This document shows, piece after piece, positions 33,644 through 43,400 of a stretch of 64,000 nucleotides of DNA. The translations under genes were made by a program, and so were the position numbers. The notes under the pieces were generated by a model. That model ran no database searches. It had not been told where the DNA came from and was given only the letters and a program-made list of their open reading frames with translations. This DNA is from Polyangiaceae bacterium (GTDB lineage: Bacteria > Myxococcota_A > Polyangia > Polyangiales > Polyangiaceae). The DNA is taken from the NCBI GenBank assembly GCA_013361525.1, contig JABFXY010000012.1, positions 1-64,000 of the forward strand. Direction: 5' to 3'. The number at the start of each line of letters is the position of its first letter. The stretch's first letter is position 1.

Positions 33644-34654
33644 ATGCGTGCGTACGTGCTGACGGGATATGGCGGTCCGGCCTCGATGCAGTTGCGTGAC
33701 ATCGAGGCACCGGTCCCCGGCCGGGGCGAGGTCCTGATACGGGTCCATGCGGCGGGGCTGAACCCGCTGGATTTCAAGACGCGCGAAGGAAAGCTCAAGC
33801 TGATACGTCGCTATCCCCTGCCGATCGCCGGCGGCAACGAGCTTTCCGGCGTCATCGAGTCGCTGGGTCCCGGCGCTACACGGTTCCAGCCCGGCGACCG
33901 CGTCTTCACGCGCGTGGACAAAGCGCGGCTCGGCGCCTTCGCCGAGGTCGCCACGGTCGAAGAGTCGCTGGTCGCCAAAATGCCGGAGGGCCTCGACTTC
34001 GAGACGGCAGCTGCGGTGCCGCTCGCCGCGCTGACCGCGCTGCAAGCCCTGCGCGACGAGCTGCGATTGAGCCCCGGGCAACACGTGTTCATTTCGGCGG
34101 GGGCGGGCGGCGTCGGGACGTACGCGATTCAAATCGCGAAATGGCTCGGAGCGAACGTCACCACGACGGCCTCCCCCAAAGGCGAAGCGCTGGTGAAGCG
34201 GCTCGGCGCCGACCGCGTCGTCGACTACACCAAGGAGAAGTTCGAGGAGGTGCTTCGCGATTACGACGGCGCGTTCGACCTCGTCGGTGGGGAGACGCTC
34301 GAAAATACGTTCCGAATCGTGAAGCCGGGCGCAACGGTCGTGTCCGTCGCAGGCATGCCCGAGCCGACCACGGCCAGGAAAGACCTCCAAGCAGGCCCGA
34401 TCCTCGCGGCGCTGTTTTGGTTCGCGAGCCGGCGCCTCCGCAAAGCGGCGAGCCGGCACGGCGCCCGCTATCGATACCTCTTCATGCACCCGAGCGGGAC
34501 GGAGCTGACGGAGCTCGCGTCCTTGATCGACCAGAAGAAGCTCGAGCCCATCGTAGACAAGGTCTTTTCCTTCGACGAGATCGGCGAGGCGTTCGCCTAC
34601 CTCGAAGCGGGTCACGCCAAAGGGAAGATCGTGATCCGCCTGCACGGCGGCTGA
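33644..34654 (+). CDS. NAD(P)H-dependent MDR oxidoreductase, quinone-reductase-like
   Basis: 336 residues. It starts MRAYVLTGYGGPASMQLRDI, a zinc-free medium-chain dehydrogenase/reductase opening. VHAAGLNPLDFKTREG and ELSGVIESLG follow, and the cofactor motif is AGAGGVGTYAIQIAKWLGA. There are no catalytic-zinc Cys/His ligands, so quinone or enone reduction is more likely than alcohol oxidation. GGAAGAG precedes ATG 33644 and supports this start over ATG 33632. It is divergent from the exporter gene across a 142-bp gap in which I saw no convincing promoter. Confidence 0.92.
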   Translation: MRAYVLTGYGGPASMQLRDIEAPVPGRGEVLIRVHAAGLNPLDFKTREGKLKLIRRYPLPIAGGNELSGVIESLGPGATRFQPGDRVFTRVDKARLGAFAEVATVEESLVAKMPEGLDFETAAAVPLAALTALQALRDELRLSPGQHVFISAGAGGVGTYAIQIAKWLGANVTTTASPKGEALVKRLGADRVVDYTKEKFEEVLRDYDGAFDLVGGETLENTFRIVKPGATVVSVAGMPEPTTARKDLQAGPILAALFWFASRRLRKAASRHGARYRYLFMHPSGTELTELASLIDQKKLEPIVDKVFSFDEIGEAFAYLEAGHAKGKIVIRLHGG

Positions 34655-34660
34655 CGATCT

Positions 34661-36238
34661 TCAGGCCTTGAGATACGGCAGAAATTCGGGCGCAGCGGAG
34701 ATGACGCTCGAAGGCCAATGGCCATTGACGTCGTTGTCGTATCCTTGGAGGAGCAGGCCATAACCACCCTCGGGGGTATGTTCGTAGTCCTCCGGGTCGA
34801 GGCCCATCCCCTGCAGCAACGTGCCGAGGTATTGATTCCACAATAGGCCGGGGCGCGTCACCTCGACCGATCCCTCGTAGCCGCCGGCGTTGAAGGTCTT
34901 CTCCATATTTCGATAGTCGATGTGGCTCCCCGTCGTGAACGAGCCCGCCGCGCTGCCCGCCATGATCACGGGCATGTCGACCGAATCGTGCGTATAAGGT
35001 CCCGACTCGTGGGTCCAAACGACGGCGCTCGAGTCGAGGACCGTCCCCTCCCCGTCGTCGACCGCGTCCAGCTTGGCGACGAGATCGAGATAGATACCCT
35101 CGAAGACGCGCTGGTACGAAGCGGCCATGATCTCTTGTCCGGCGACGTCGGGGAGCGGCGCTTGGGGCGTCACCTGGTGCGCGCGATGTGCAACGTCTTG
35201 ATGCCAATCCGCGCCGAGATAGTCGCTGAACGTGTCGGTGATGCGATAAACGACGATGCGGCTCGTGTCGCAGGCGAAGGCCGCGACGACGACGTCGTTG
35301 AAGAGCTCCCAGAACTGCCGCATCTTGTCGAAGTTGTGGCCGTAGTCGCCGCCCCATAGATCGGTGGAGCTCGTCGCTGGCGGCTCGATCTCCCCGCAGG
35401 TGACGGCGACATTGAGCTTGCGGTCCAGCTCGTCGACCCGCTCGATATGCGCGTCGAGGCGCTCGCGGTCCGCCGCCGACAACCGGCGGTTACCATTGCG
35501 TAGCCGTTTGTAGTCCTCGAGGACGTGGTCGACGACCGGCGCCCGCTTTTCGGTGCCGTCGTCGGGCGGTACGAAGATCTCCGAAAAGAGCGTCTTGGAA
35601 TCTTGGACGGCCGGCGAAGGCTGGATACCGCCGCTCTGCGCGGACGGATTGGCGTAGTTGTGGGACATCCCGCCGTCGCCGCAGATGATCGACCGCTTCA
35701 AATTGGTAGAGAGATCCGAATAGAACTTCGGCGAATACGCGAGGACCTGGTCGATCGTGGGGACCTGATTGGCAGCGGCCTGAGCGCCGAGGACGGCATC
35801 GTGTTGGCAGTTGATACCGAAATTGCCGAGGTGACCGCCCTGGTGGTGCGCGATGTACCAGCTGATGTCGAGGCCGCGCAGGACGTTCATCTTCGAGGCG
35901 AGCGCGCTCGTGAACACGCCCGACGACGCCGACAGCACGGGGGAGAGGCGCGCCATGCCACCGTCGACCTCGAGCGACAGCGCTCCGCGTCGAATGGTGT
36001 GGCCCGCATACGACTGGCTCTGCGACAGCGGCGCGGAAGGATGCATGTTCGCGCCCCAGATCCCGCCGTGCTCGGTGCCCATGGCGACGAAACGCCTGCG
36101 TACGCTGCCACCTGCACGCGCCTGCTTCGGCTCGATCGAGCCGAGGAACGGAATGGCCAGGGTGACGCCCGCGGCCCCGCGAAGGAAATGGCGCCGGGAA
36201 GGGCCCATCGAGGATCCTTTGATGATTCGTTCTCTCAT
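34661..36238 (-). CDS. DUF1552 domain protein with Tat-type signal
   Basis: About 525 residues. The N-terminus has SRRHFLRGAAGVTLAIPFLG, a twin-arginine-type export signal. The body matches the DUF1552 family: FVAMGTEHGGIWG, LRGLDISWYIAHHQGGHLGN, DQVLAYSPKFYSDL and TVLDSSAVVWTHESG. The family is common in planctomycetes and myxobacteria, next to DUF1592 cytochrome-like proteins, and its function is unknown. The ATG at 36238 overlaps the DUF1592 gene's stop (ATGA), so the two are coupled. ATG 36208, preceded by AAAGGA, is a shorter alternative start. Confidence 0.9.
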   Translation of the reverse strand: MRERIIKGSSMGPSRRHFLRGAAGVTLAIPFLGSIEPKQARAGGSVRRRFVAMGTEHGGIWGANMHPSAPLSQSQSYAGHTIRRGALSLEVDGGMARLSPVLSASSGVFTSALASKMNVLRGLDISWYIAHHQGGHLGNFGINCQHDAVLGAQAAANQVPTIDQVLAYSPKFYSDLSTNLKRSIICGDGGMSHNYANPSAQSGGIQPSPAVQDSKTLFSEIFVPPDDGTEKRAPVVDHVLEDYKRLRNGNRRLSAADRERLDAHIERVDELDRKLNVAVTCGEIEPPATSSTDLWGGDYGHNFDKMRQFWELFNDVVVAAFACDTSRIVVYRITDTFSDYLGADWHQDVAHRAHQVTPQAPLPDVAGQEIMAASYQRVFEGIYLDLVAKLDAVDDGEGTVLDSSAVVWTHESGPYTHDSVDMPVIMAGSAAGSFTTGSHIDYRNMEKTFNAGGYEGSVEVTRPGLLWNQYLGTLLQGMGLDPEDYEHTPEGGYGLLLQGYDNDVNGHWPSSVISAAPEFLPYLKA

Positions 36239-38016
36239 GGCTCGAAGCTCCGGCGGCGGAATTCGGGTCGTCGCGCAATGGCACGAAGGACGGAGCCGAG
36301 CTCCTCGCCCTCGATCAGGCTCTGGTGCAAATCGGTCAGTGTGCAGCCGTCGCCCGCGGCGTCCTCCATCCGGCCGAAGGTGAATCGGAAGTAGTGCCTG
36401 GCGAAACATGCCTGCGGCTTTTCGCTCTCGATCATGTACCGGTTCAGCTCGACGACACCGGTGGCCGTTCGCTCGTCGTCCGACGAGACGTGGGGGATCG
36501 CGGCCGTGTCGACCGGCTTCTCGGCGAGGACCTCGCCGGTCGTCTTGTCATAAATCGTCTCGACGGTGCGGCTGCGTCCCAAGCCGTCGAAGCTCTCGGT
36601 CGCAAACCCGAGCGGGTTGATGATCGTTGCATGACAAGCTGCGCAGTCGCCGCGCAGCTCGGTGATCGCCTCGGCCTTTTCACGGCTCGTGAAGACACCT
36701 TGGTCGAGCTTCTCCGCGACCATCATCGCGTCGGCGGGCGGCGGTGGAACGTCGTCGCAAAGGATCGCCCTGCGCGTGAACGCGCCTTTCATGATCGGGC
36801 GCGTCGTCGCGACACCGGTCGCAACGAGCGCCGCGCGCGACAGCAAGCCTCGTCGATTGGCATCTTCGAAGACGGGTGGCTCGCCGCCCGACCACACGGG
36901 AACGCCGTAGAGCGACGCGACGTCCTCCGTCTCCGCAAACGATTGGTCCGATGTGAAAAGGTCCTCGAACGTGCCGTCGGTGTCGTATGCGTAATAACGA
37001 ATCGACGCGAGCAGCTCGTCCATCATGTGCTGTCGCAGATCGGGCCCCGGCGTAAACGACCCCCTGAATGCGTCGTAGGCGGGTGTTCCGACGTTCTCAT
37101 CGAGTCCTTCGAGGTGATGAGGATTGAGCCAATCACCGAAGAACTCGCGGAGCGAATCGACGGCCCGAGGGTCCGAATAGAGGCGCTCGACCTGCCGCTC
37201 GTATTCGGCGTCGTCGAGGAGCTCGCCGCTCTCGGCGACGGCGAGCAGCTCGTCATCCGGCGCGGTCTGCCAAAAGTGATACGAGAGGCGCGAGGCGAGC
37301 TCGTAGGCTGATAGCGGCGCAGGCTCGCCCTCGGCGGCGTCGTCGCGGCCATGCTCGACGAAATAGAGAAAGTGCGGTGCCGACAGGATGGTCGTCACGA
37401 GATCGGCAAAATCCTCGGGCTCGAGCGGCCCGGGGTCGACGACCTGGCGATAAAACGCGACGTCCTCGTCGAGCATCGGCCGGCGAAGCGCACGCGAGCC
37501 GAAGCGTCGAATGAAGTCGTCGATGCACGCCGCATCATTGGACGTATCCGCATCCGTCGCGCACACCCCGGCGAACGCCTCGAGCCGAGTCGGGCTCGAC
37601 GTCCAGGCGTGACCGAGGGCCTCACCGACGTGATAGGCGGCATCGACCGTCTCTTGGTGCACGGCCTGATCGAGGCGGTGGAGCGCGCCATATTCTTTCG
37701 GGACCACGTCGACGGGCATCGTCGCAACGGTCGGCGCGATTTCGGCCCAGATCGCCTCCCGCTCGTCCGGGCTGACCCAGCCGATCAGGTCGCGCAGCGT
37801 GTTTTCGTATTGCGACCGCGAGAGGCGGCGAAGCGGAAGCTCCGGCGCGACGAGGCTCGGGTCGCACTGGAATTGCGTCGTCTTCTCGACGACGCCGGGG
37901 CCGCTGCCGGCCTCGCCATCGCCGATTTCGCCGACGCATCCGGCGCCGACGAGGAGCGCGAGTGCAAATCCGGCGTGCGACGCCGGACCGCACCGTTTGA
38001 GATCGACCAGGCCCAC
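36235..38016 (-). CDS. DUF1592-type lipoprotein with cytochrome c-like CxxCH motif
   Basis: 593 residues. The signal HAGFALALLVGAGC ends in a lipobox. The family's domains (DUF1587, 1595, 1592, 1588, 1585) appear in order: LSRSQYENTLRDLIG, FGSRALRRPM, YELASRLSYHFWQTAPDDEL, RRGLLSRAAL and CAACHATIINPLGFATESFD. CAACH is a heme-c attachment motif, so the protein may carry one heme in the periplasm. These proteins always travel with DUF1552 partners; redox or surface polymer chemistry has been guessed but not shown. It is coupled to the DUF1552 gene. Confidence 0.9.
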   Translation of the reverse strand: MGLVDLKRCGPASHAGFALALLVGAGCVGEIGDGEAGSGPGVVEKTTQFQCDPSLVAPELPLRRLSRSQYENTLRDLIGWVSPDEREAIWAEIAPTVATMPVDVVPKEYGALHRLDQAVHQETVDAAYHVGEALGHAWTSSPTRLEAFAGVCATDADTSNDAACIDDFIRRFGSRALRRPMLDEDVAFYRQVVDPGPLEPEDFADLVTTILSAPHFLYFVEHGRDDAAEGEPAPLSAYELASRLSYHFWQTAPDDELLAVAESGELLDDAEYERQVERLYSDPRAVDSLREFFGDWLNPHHLEGLDENVGTPAYDAFRGSFTPGPDLRQHMMDELLASIRYYAYDTDGTFEDLFTSDQSFAETEDVASLYGVPVWSGGEPPVFEDANRRGLLSRAALVATGVATTRPIMKGAFTRRAILCDDVPPPPADAMMVAEKLDQGVFTSREKAEAITELRGDCAACHATIINPLGFATESFDGLGRSRTVETIYDKTTGEVLAEKPVDTAAIPHVSSDDERTATGVVELNRYMIESEKPQACFARHYFRFTFGRMEDAAGDGCTLTDLHQSLIEGEELGSVLRAIARRPEFRRRSFEP

Positions 38017-38169
38017 GATACCTCCCTCGGTGGAATCGCACCGCCGTGAGCAGGTCCCGTACCAACGGCCGAATGCGCGGATTCGGCGGGCTTCGAGCGA
38101 TCCTCGTGACCGTGGTGCGACAAGGAGGGGGCAGTGCGGACGGGGTGTTGCCCCCTCGCGGGGACAACG

Positions 38170-39408
38170 TCAGTGCACGTCGAGATCGACCGAACCGCTG
38201 GCCGAATCGAGGGCGACCTCGGCGTCGATTTCACCGAGTACGACGAGCTCGTAGGTCGTGGGGTCGTACGCGAGCACACGCGCCGCGACGAGCGTGCCCG
38301 CCCCTTCATCGGGAACGACGCGCACCGCAGTGACGTCTCCGATGGTCTTGCCTTCAGGGAGCTCGATCGCCGTCCGCTGCGTGCCCGAGCACCGTGCATC
38401 GAGGACGCCGCCGGACGAATCCGCATAGATGCCGAGTGAGCTGTACCAGGCGCCGTCCACCATCACCTCGAACGCCGCGAGCACACCACCTTCGAATGCA
38501 AAATCGACGAAGACATAAGCCGAGAGCTCCCCGAGCGTGCTGTCTTCGACGCCGCCCGAGGCGACGATTTTGCCTTCGCGCGCCATTTCGAGCCAACCCG
38601 CTGCGACGAGCCACGGCAGATCATCGAGGACACGCTCACGCTGAATGTGATCTCCCGCCGTGAACGCGACGGGAACCGGCGACACGTGATAACGCGCGGT
38701 GGAATCGGAGGGCTCGGGGGAGAGGAGCCCATTCGTCGTGGCGATGCGCATCTTCGGGTGTGTGCCCTCGAGCGTTCCGTCGAATGGCAGCGTCGCATGA
38801 TCCGGCCCTTGATAGGTCGAGTCGGCCAAATCGTAGAGCGCTTCGATATCGTGCGGACGTCCCCAGCGCGCGAGCAACAGCGTCGGCAAGAGGCCGGTGC
38901 CGCCATCCTCGTTGGTCATGACGTATTCGAGCTCGTCGCCATTTCGATAGACCAAGAGCGGCGTATCGTTCGCATAGGCGTCGTTCATGAGCGCGACGAT
39001 CGGGAGGCCGGCTGCGCTCGCGTCGACCGACACATCCATCCCCTCGAAGGTCGCATCACCGGTCAACGTCCAGGTCACGTCACCGCCGTCCCAAGCCCCG
39101 AGAGACGCTTTCGTCTCTTGCGCAAAGCCGCCGACGAGGACGACGTCGCGCGGAACGTTCGAGCCCGCGGTAATGGTGAGCACGGCACCCGGCGCGGAGG
39201 CGTCGTCCCACGCACCCGCGACGCTCGACGCTCGCACCGTGACGACGAGCTCGTCGCCGACCTCCGTGCCCTCGGGAACGACGAGCGTGCTCGATCCGTC
39301 GCTGCCACCGCCGGCACCTCCCGAGCCGCCCTCGTCCTCCGGTGTCGATTCGCATCCGGCGATCGAGACAACGGCTGCGAACAGGATCACCGCGTGCGTG
39401 CGCTGCAT
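38170..39408 (-). CDS. Lipoprotein of unknown function, probably part of the DUF1592 operon
   Basis: 412 residues. The signal ends in lipobox SIAGC, then a Glu/Gly/Ser tether. The mature part is beta-rich and acidic, with no recognised family. The end repeats an immunoglobulin-like rhythm (LVAARVLAYDPTTYELVVLG). It lies 153 bp upstream of the DUF1592 gene on the same strand and 25 bp downstream of the sigma-factor gene, so a common transcript is plausible. The 38017-38169 gap shows no clear promoter or terminator. Confidence 0.8.
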   Translation of the reverse strand: MQRTHAVILFAAVVSIAGCESTPEDEGGSGGAGGGSDGSSTLVVPEGTEVGDELVVTVRASSVAGAWDDASAPGAVLTITAGSNVPRDVVLVGGFAQETKASLGAWDGGDVTWTLTGDATFEGMDVSVDASAAGLPIVALMNDAYANDTPLLVYRNGDELEYVMTNEDGGTGLLPTLLLARWGRPHDIEALYDLADSTYQGPDHATLPFDGTLEGTHPKMRIATTNGLLSPEPSDSTARYHVSPVPVAFTAGDHIQRERVLDDLPWLVAAGWLEMAREGKIVASGGVEDSTLGELSAYVFVDFAFEGGVLAAFEVMVDGAWYSSLGIYADSSGGVLDARCSGTQRTAIELPEGKTIGDVTAVRVVPDEGAGTLVAARVLAYDPTTYELVVLGEIDAEVALDSASGSVDLDVH

Positions 39409-39433
39409 CGGCGCATCGTAACCCCAAGCTCCG

Positions 39434-39970
39434 TCAGGGATGCGCGAGCATGCACGAGCGCAGGCGGCTTTTCGCCCGGTGCAGGAGAACGTCCACGTGC
39501 CCGCGCGAGATCCCGAGAAGCTCCGCCACGTCCTCGCCGTCGCGCTCTTCGAGCATGCGAAGCGTGACGACGGCGCGCTGGCTGTCGCAGAGACGAGCGA
39601 CGCAGGCGCGCAGCTTCAGGTGCTCTTCCGCGTGGGCGACCAGCATTTCGGTGGAGATTCCGTCGTCCGACGGCTCGAGGCTGTCGATTGCGTCGTGGGG
39701 CCGGGAGACGTGGTGAAGCCGGCGTTTGTTCCGCGCCGCATTGCGCACCATCGTCGCGAGGGTCGCGCCGAGGCTCGGCCCGCCGGGCTCGGACGGGATG
39801 CCGGCCTGGCGCTGCTTCATCAGGGTGCAGAACGCGTCTTGCACGCAATCGAGCGCATCCTCCGGCCCGAGCCCTTCGCGGCGCGCGATGCGCGTGAGTC
39901 GAGCGCGCTCCCCCGGGATGATGCGCAGAAGCTCGTCGAGCGCATCGTAGAGCGGCAAAGCAGTGGCCAT
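39434..39970 (-). CDS. ECF-type RNA polymerase sigma factor
   Basis: 178 residues. Region 2 is seen as EDALDCVQDAFCTLMKQ. Region 4 is SQRAVVTLRMLEERDGEDVAELLGISRGHVDVLLHRAKSRL (in two parts), with the sigma-70 region 4 helix-turn-helix. No anti-sigma gene is adjacent; the gene downstream is a lipoprotein rather than a ZAS-type anti-sigma factor. ATG 39970 was chosen because the conserved region begins there; the frame is open far upstream but that part is a shadow of the helicase gene. It is divergent from the thioredoxin gene, with a perfect palindrome in between. Confidence 0.9.
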   Translation of the reverse strand: MATALPLYDALDELLRIIPGERARLTRIARREGLGPEDALDCVQDAFCTLMKQRQAGIPSEPGGPSLGATLATMVRNAARNKRRLHHVSRPHDAIDSLEPSDDGISTEMLVAHAEEHLKLRACVARLCDSQRAVVTLRMLEERDGEDVAELLGISRGHVDVLLHRAKSRLRSCMLAHP

Positions 39971-40000
39971 CGGGATGGTTGGGTGTCGAGGCGGCGAGAT

Positions 40001-40014
40001 CTTACGCGCGTAAG
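40001..40014. promoter_or_regulatory. Perfect 14-bp palindrome between sigma factor and thioredoxin genes
   Basis: CTTACGCGCGTAAG is fully self-complementary. It is centred in the 72-bp gap between two divergent starts (39970 and 40043), about 30 bp from each. That is a typical place for an operator controlling both genes. The cognate regulator is unknown. A similar CTTGCGCGCGTAAG sits in the loop of the repeat near 21.8 kb. Confidence 0.5.
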
Positions 40015-40042
40015 AAACGCGGGCTTCGAGACCTGACCGAGC

Positions 40043-40402
40043 ATGAACCCCACTTCCAAAAACGTCCACCTGGTCGGCACCTCGAGCTTCGACGCGGAGG
40101 TCTTGCAAGCCGATCGTCCGGTCATCGTCGACTTCACCGCGACCTGGTGTGGCCCCTGCAAGTTCCTCGGCAAAATCGTGGAGCGGATCGCCGACGAGCA
40201 CGTGGGTCGGTTGAAGGTCGTCGTGATCGACATCGACGACGCGCCGGAGATCGCCGCCCGCTACGGTGTACGTGCCGTCCCTACGCTGATGGTGTTCGAC
40301 CGCGGGGAGAAGGTCGCGCAGCGCCTCGGCGTGACCACGAAGGAGAAGCTGCTCGAGATGGTCGGGGATCGCGCCGATCGTCCGCGCGCACTCTCTGCAT
40401 AG
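40043..40402 (+). CDS. Thioredoxin
   Basis: 119 residues. The active site is FTATWCGPCKFLGK (Cys-Gly-Pro-Cys), with the expected cis-Pro in VRAVPTLMVFDRG and the buried Asp in VIVDFTATW. No signal peptide is present, so it is a cytoplasmic reductant. Length and motif order match bacterial thioredoxin 1. Divergence from an ECF sigma factor suggests shared stress control. The next gene starts 33 bp downstream. Confidence 0.95.
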   Translation: MNPTSKNVHLVGTSSFDAEVLQADRPVIVDFTATWCGPCKFLGKIVERIADEHVGRLKVVVIDIDDAPEIAARYGVRAVPTLMVFDRGEKVAQRLGVTTKEKLLEMVGDRADRPRALSA

Positions 40403-40435
40403 GGCACGTGGACGCTCGGCGGACAATGAAACCTT

Positions 40436-43400
40436 GTGCGCCCCGTCATCGCCGGCTACCGAATCGCTGCGATGACGGCCAACGAACCTCGCGACCATTT
40501 CGACTCCGCGACCGCGGGGCTGGATCGGTCGATGTGGCGATGGGTCGGCGCGATCGCGTTGGAGCAGGCGGTCGGACGCAGCGTTCTGTCGAGGCTCGGC
40601 GCGCAGGGCAAACACGCCGACGAACGGCTGGATAGATGGCTGGGGGGGGCGGTCGCGGCGGGGTTGCTCGTCGCGACGACCCCCGGTCGCGCGCAGAGCC
40701 TCGGCCCCGCGCCCGCGAGGGAGCCTGGATTCGCGGTGCACCCGTCGTACGAGCAGCTCGTCCTTCGCAAGCTCGCGGCCTCGAACGAGCTCGACGCAAT
40801 CGCGAAGGAGACGCAGGCCTTGCTCGGTCGCCGTTCGGTGAGCGAGATCGCATGCGCCTTGCAGCGCGGCGATTTGGAGAGCTTTGCCCGTCACCACGCT
40901 GCGGCACGATTGCAGCGCACGGTCGCGCTTCGAACGGCGTCGCAGGAGCTCCTCGCGAGCCTTTGTGCTCCATTCGATGCACGCTTCCTGACGCGGACGT
41001 GGGGCGCAGAAGCGGAGCGCATCGCGCTGATCGCATTGCGCGACGCGCTCGACGGCCCGACCCGATGCGACGGTTTGGAGGCCTGGGTCCGAAGCAAGCT
41101 CGAGACATCGACCCAAGCGAGCTTCCAATCGAATGCGGCGAGCCTCCTCTGTGAGCACGCGATTGTCCGCGGCGATCATGCCGCCATTTTCTATCTCGCC
41201 GGTCCGCTCCCCGCGTACACGCGCGTCGGCTTCGCCGCGGCGGCCCATTTCGTCGAAGGCGACGAAGCGAAGACGCGAGCGGCGCTCGAGCTCTGCACGC
41301 GCGGCGGACTGCCCGCGTGTGGCGCCGTCTCGCCGATCCTCGCGCTTTTGCTGCGTGGGAGCGGAACGAAAGAGGGGGCAGCGCTGGCAAAGCGCGTGAT
41401 CGCGCGGAGCACGACCGACGGCGAACGAGGGACCGCGCGCGCACTGCGGCAGCTCTTTCGATACCTCGATCAGCCGCGCGGTCCTTATCGTCGTATCGAC
41501 TATCACCAATTGCCCGCCGACAGCGGAGCGTGGCCGGTGCTGCTGTCCGGTTTCACGGTCGATCTCCATTTGGATCAGCCGACGACGCGGGCCGTCTGGG
41601 CCCAGAGCATCGCCCGCCGAGCGGCGGAGATTCAAGCAGCCGGGTATACCTGGCTCGCGTCGCAAGCCGCGCTTCTCGCCGAGCGCCTCGACGCCGATCT
41701 CGCCTCCACCGAGCTGTCGCGTTCGGGCCTCCAATCTCGGGTCATGAAACCCGCGTCTTCCCTTTGGGACGTCCTGCAACCGAAGCCGGAATGGAGGCGA
41801 GCGCTCGAAGCCCTCGCCTCCATTTCGCTCGAAGAGGAGGTCGTCGCCGAGGGCAGCCGACGCGCCATTTGGTATGTCGATATGGTCGACGGCGACCTCG
41901 AACGCCCCGCAATGCAGGAGTACCGCGCGGCCGGCGGATGGAGCCAAGGCACACGCATGTCGTTCGCGCAGCTATGGGAGACACGCGACGCGCTGCCGCC
42001 GGAGGATCGGAGCATCCTCGATCACACGCGCGACAATGGTCAACGCGATCGCGAGCCGACGCCCGAAGTTTTCGAGGCGCTCATCGGCCACCCGCGCGTC
42101 GTCAATGGTGTGCGAGGCATGTCGGTCGAGGTCGTCGCGGGCGTATGCCGCATCGAGACGGAAGAAGAGGACGCTCGAATTCACGTGCGCGTGAAACCCG
42201 AAGGCGCCGAGCTCGGCGTCAATGTCGCGCTCGAGGGAGAGGCGCGCATCGTCGTCTATCGAGTCACCACCGCGATGTGGCGAGTGATAGAGGCGATGCC
42301 CAAGGGCACGACAGTCCCGAAATCGGAGCAGGCGGCCCTCCTCCGCGTGCTCGAGCAGCTCGCGCGCCGGGTCGAGGTTCGAAGCGCGCAGCTCGGGGCA
42401 GACCGTGACGTGGACCCGGACGCGACGCCGTGTGTGCGCTTCGTCCCGCACGCAGGCGCGTGGCTCGTCCAGGTGGGTGTTCGACCCTTCGGCGACAAAG
42501 GTCGATTCTACGTGGCGGGGACGGGCAACCCCAGCTTGACGCTTCATGCGGACGGCCAGCACCTCCTGTGCGCTCGCGACCTCGCGCGCGAGCGCTCGAA
42601 TGTGGATGCGCTCGTCGCTGCGTGTCCCACGCTCGCCGCACCTTCGCAGAACGACGACGATCCGAAGCCCGTCCTCGAGGCGGACAGCTGGGTCTTCGAC
42701 GAAGAGTCGGTGCTGTCGCTGCTTTCCGAGTTACGCGAGATGGGCGCACCGCACCACCTCGAGTGGCCTGAATCGAGCGCGCTGCAGCTGCGCGGTCGCG
42801 TCGACGCGAAGAACCTGCATTGTCGCCTCCGCAGTGACAAAGGGTGGTACCTCGCGACCGGGGGCGTGCGATTGGACGCCGTCACGGATATCGCATTGGG
42901 CGACCTAGCGCGGGCACCGTGGACGCCGAGCGGCCGCTTCCTGCGCCTTCCCAATGGCGACTACTTGGAAGTCGCGCGAAGGGTCCGCAGGGTCGTGGCC
43001 GCGCTCGGAGCCGTCGCCTCGGGCAAACGCGGTGCTTCGCTGCGCATCCACCCCGGCGCGGTACCGGCGCTCCGCGAGCTCGCGGACCCGGACCTCGGAT
43101 TCGACGTAAACCGGGACGCCGCGTCGTGGCTCGCACGCGTGGACGAGCTCGCTTCGGACGCGTTCCCGGTGCCGGAAGGTTTGCGCGCCGACCTGCGGCC
43201 CTATCAGATAGACGGTTATCGCTGGCTCTGCCGACTTGCCACTTTGGGGTTGGGCGCCTGCCTCGCCGACGATATGGGTCTCGGCAAGACGGTGCAGATC
43301 ATCGCCCTCCTTCTGCGGCGCAGCGAGGAAGGGCCCGCGCTCGTCGTCGCCCCGACGTCGGTATGCAGCAACTGGATCTCCGAGATCGAGCGATTCGCCC

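Noticed and set aside
39434..41947. 837-residue minus-strand frame antisense to the helicase
   Set aside because: The sigma factor occupies only 39434-39970. The rest is antisense to a complete SNF2 gene and has shadow composition.
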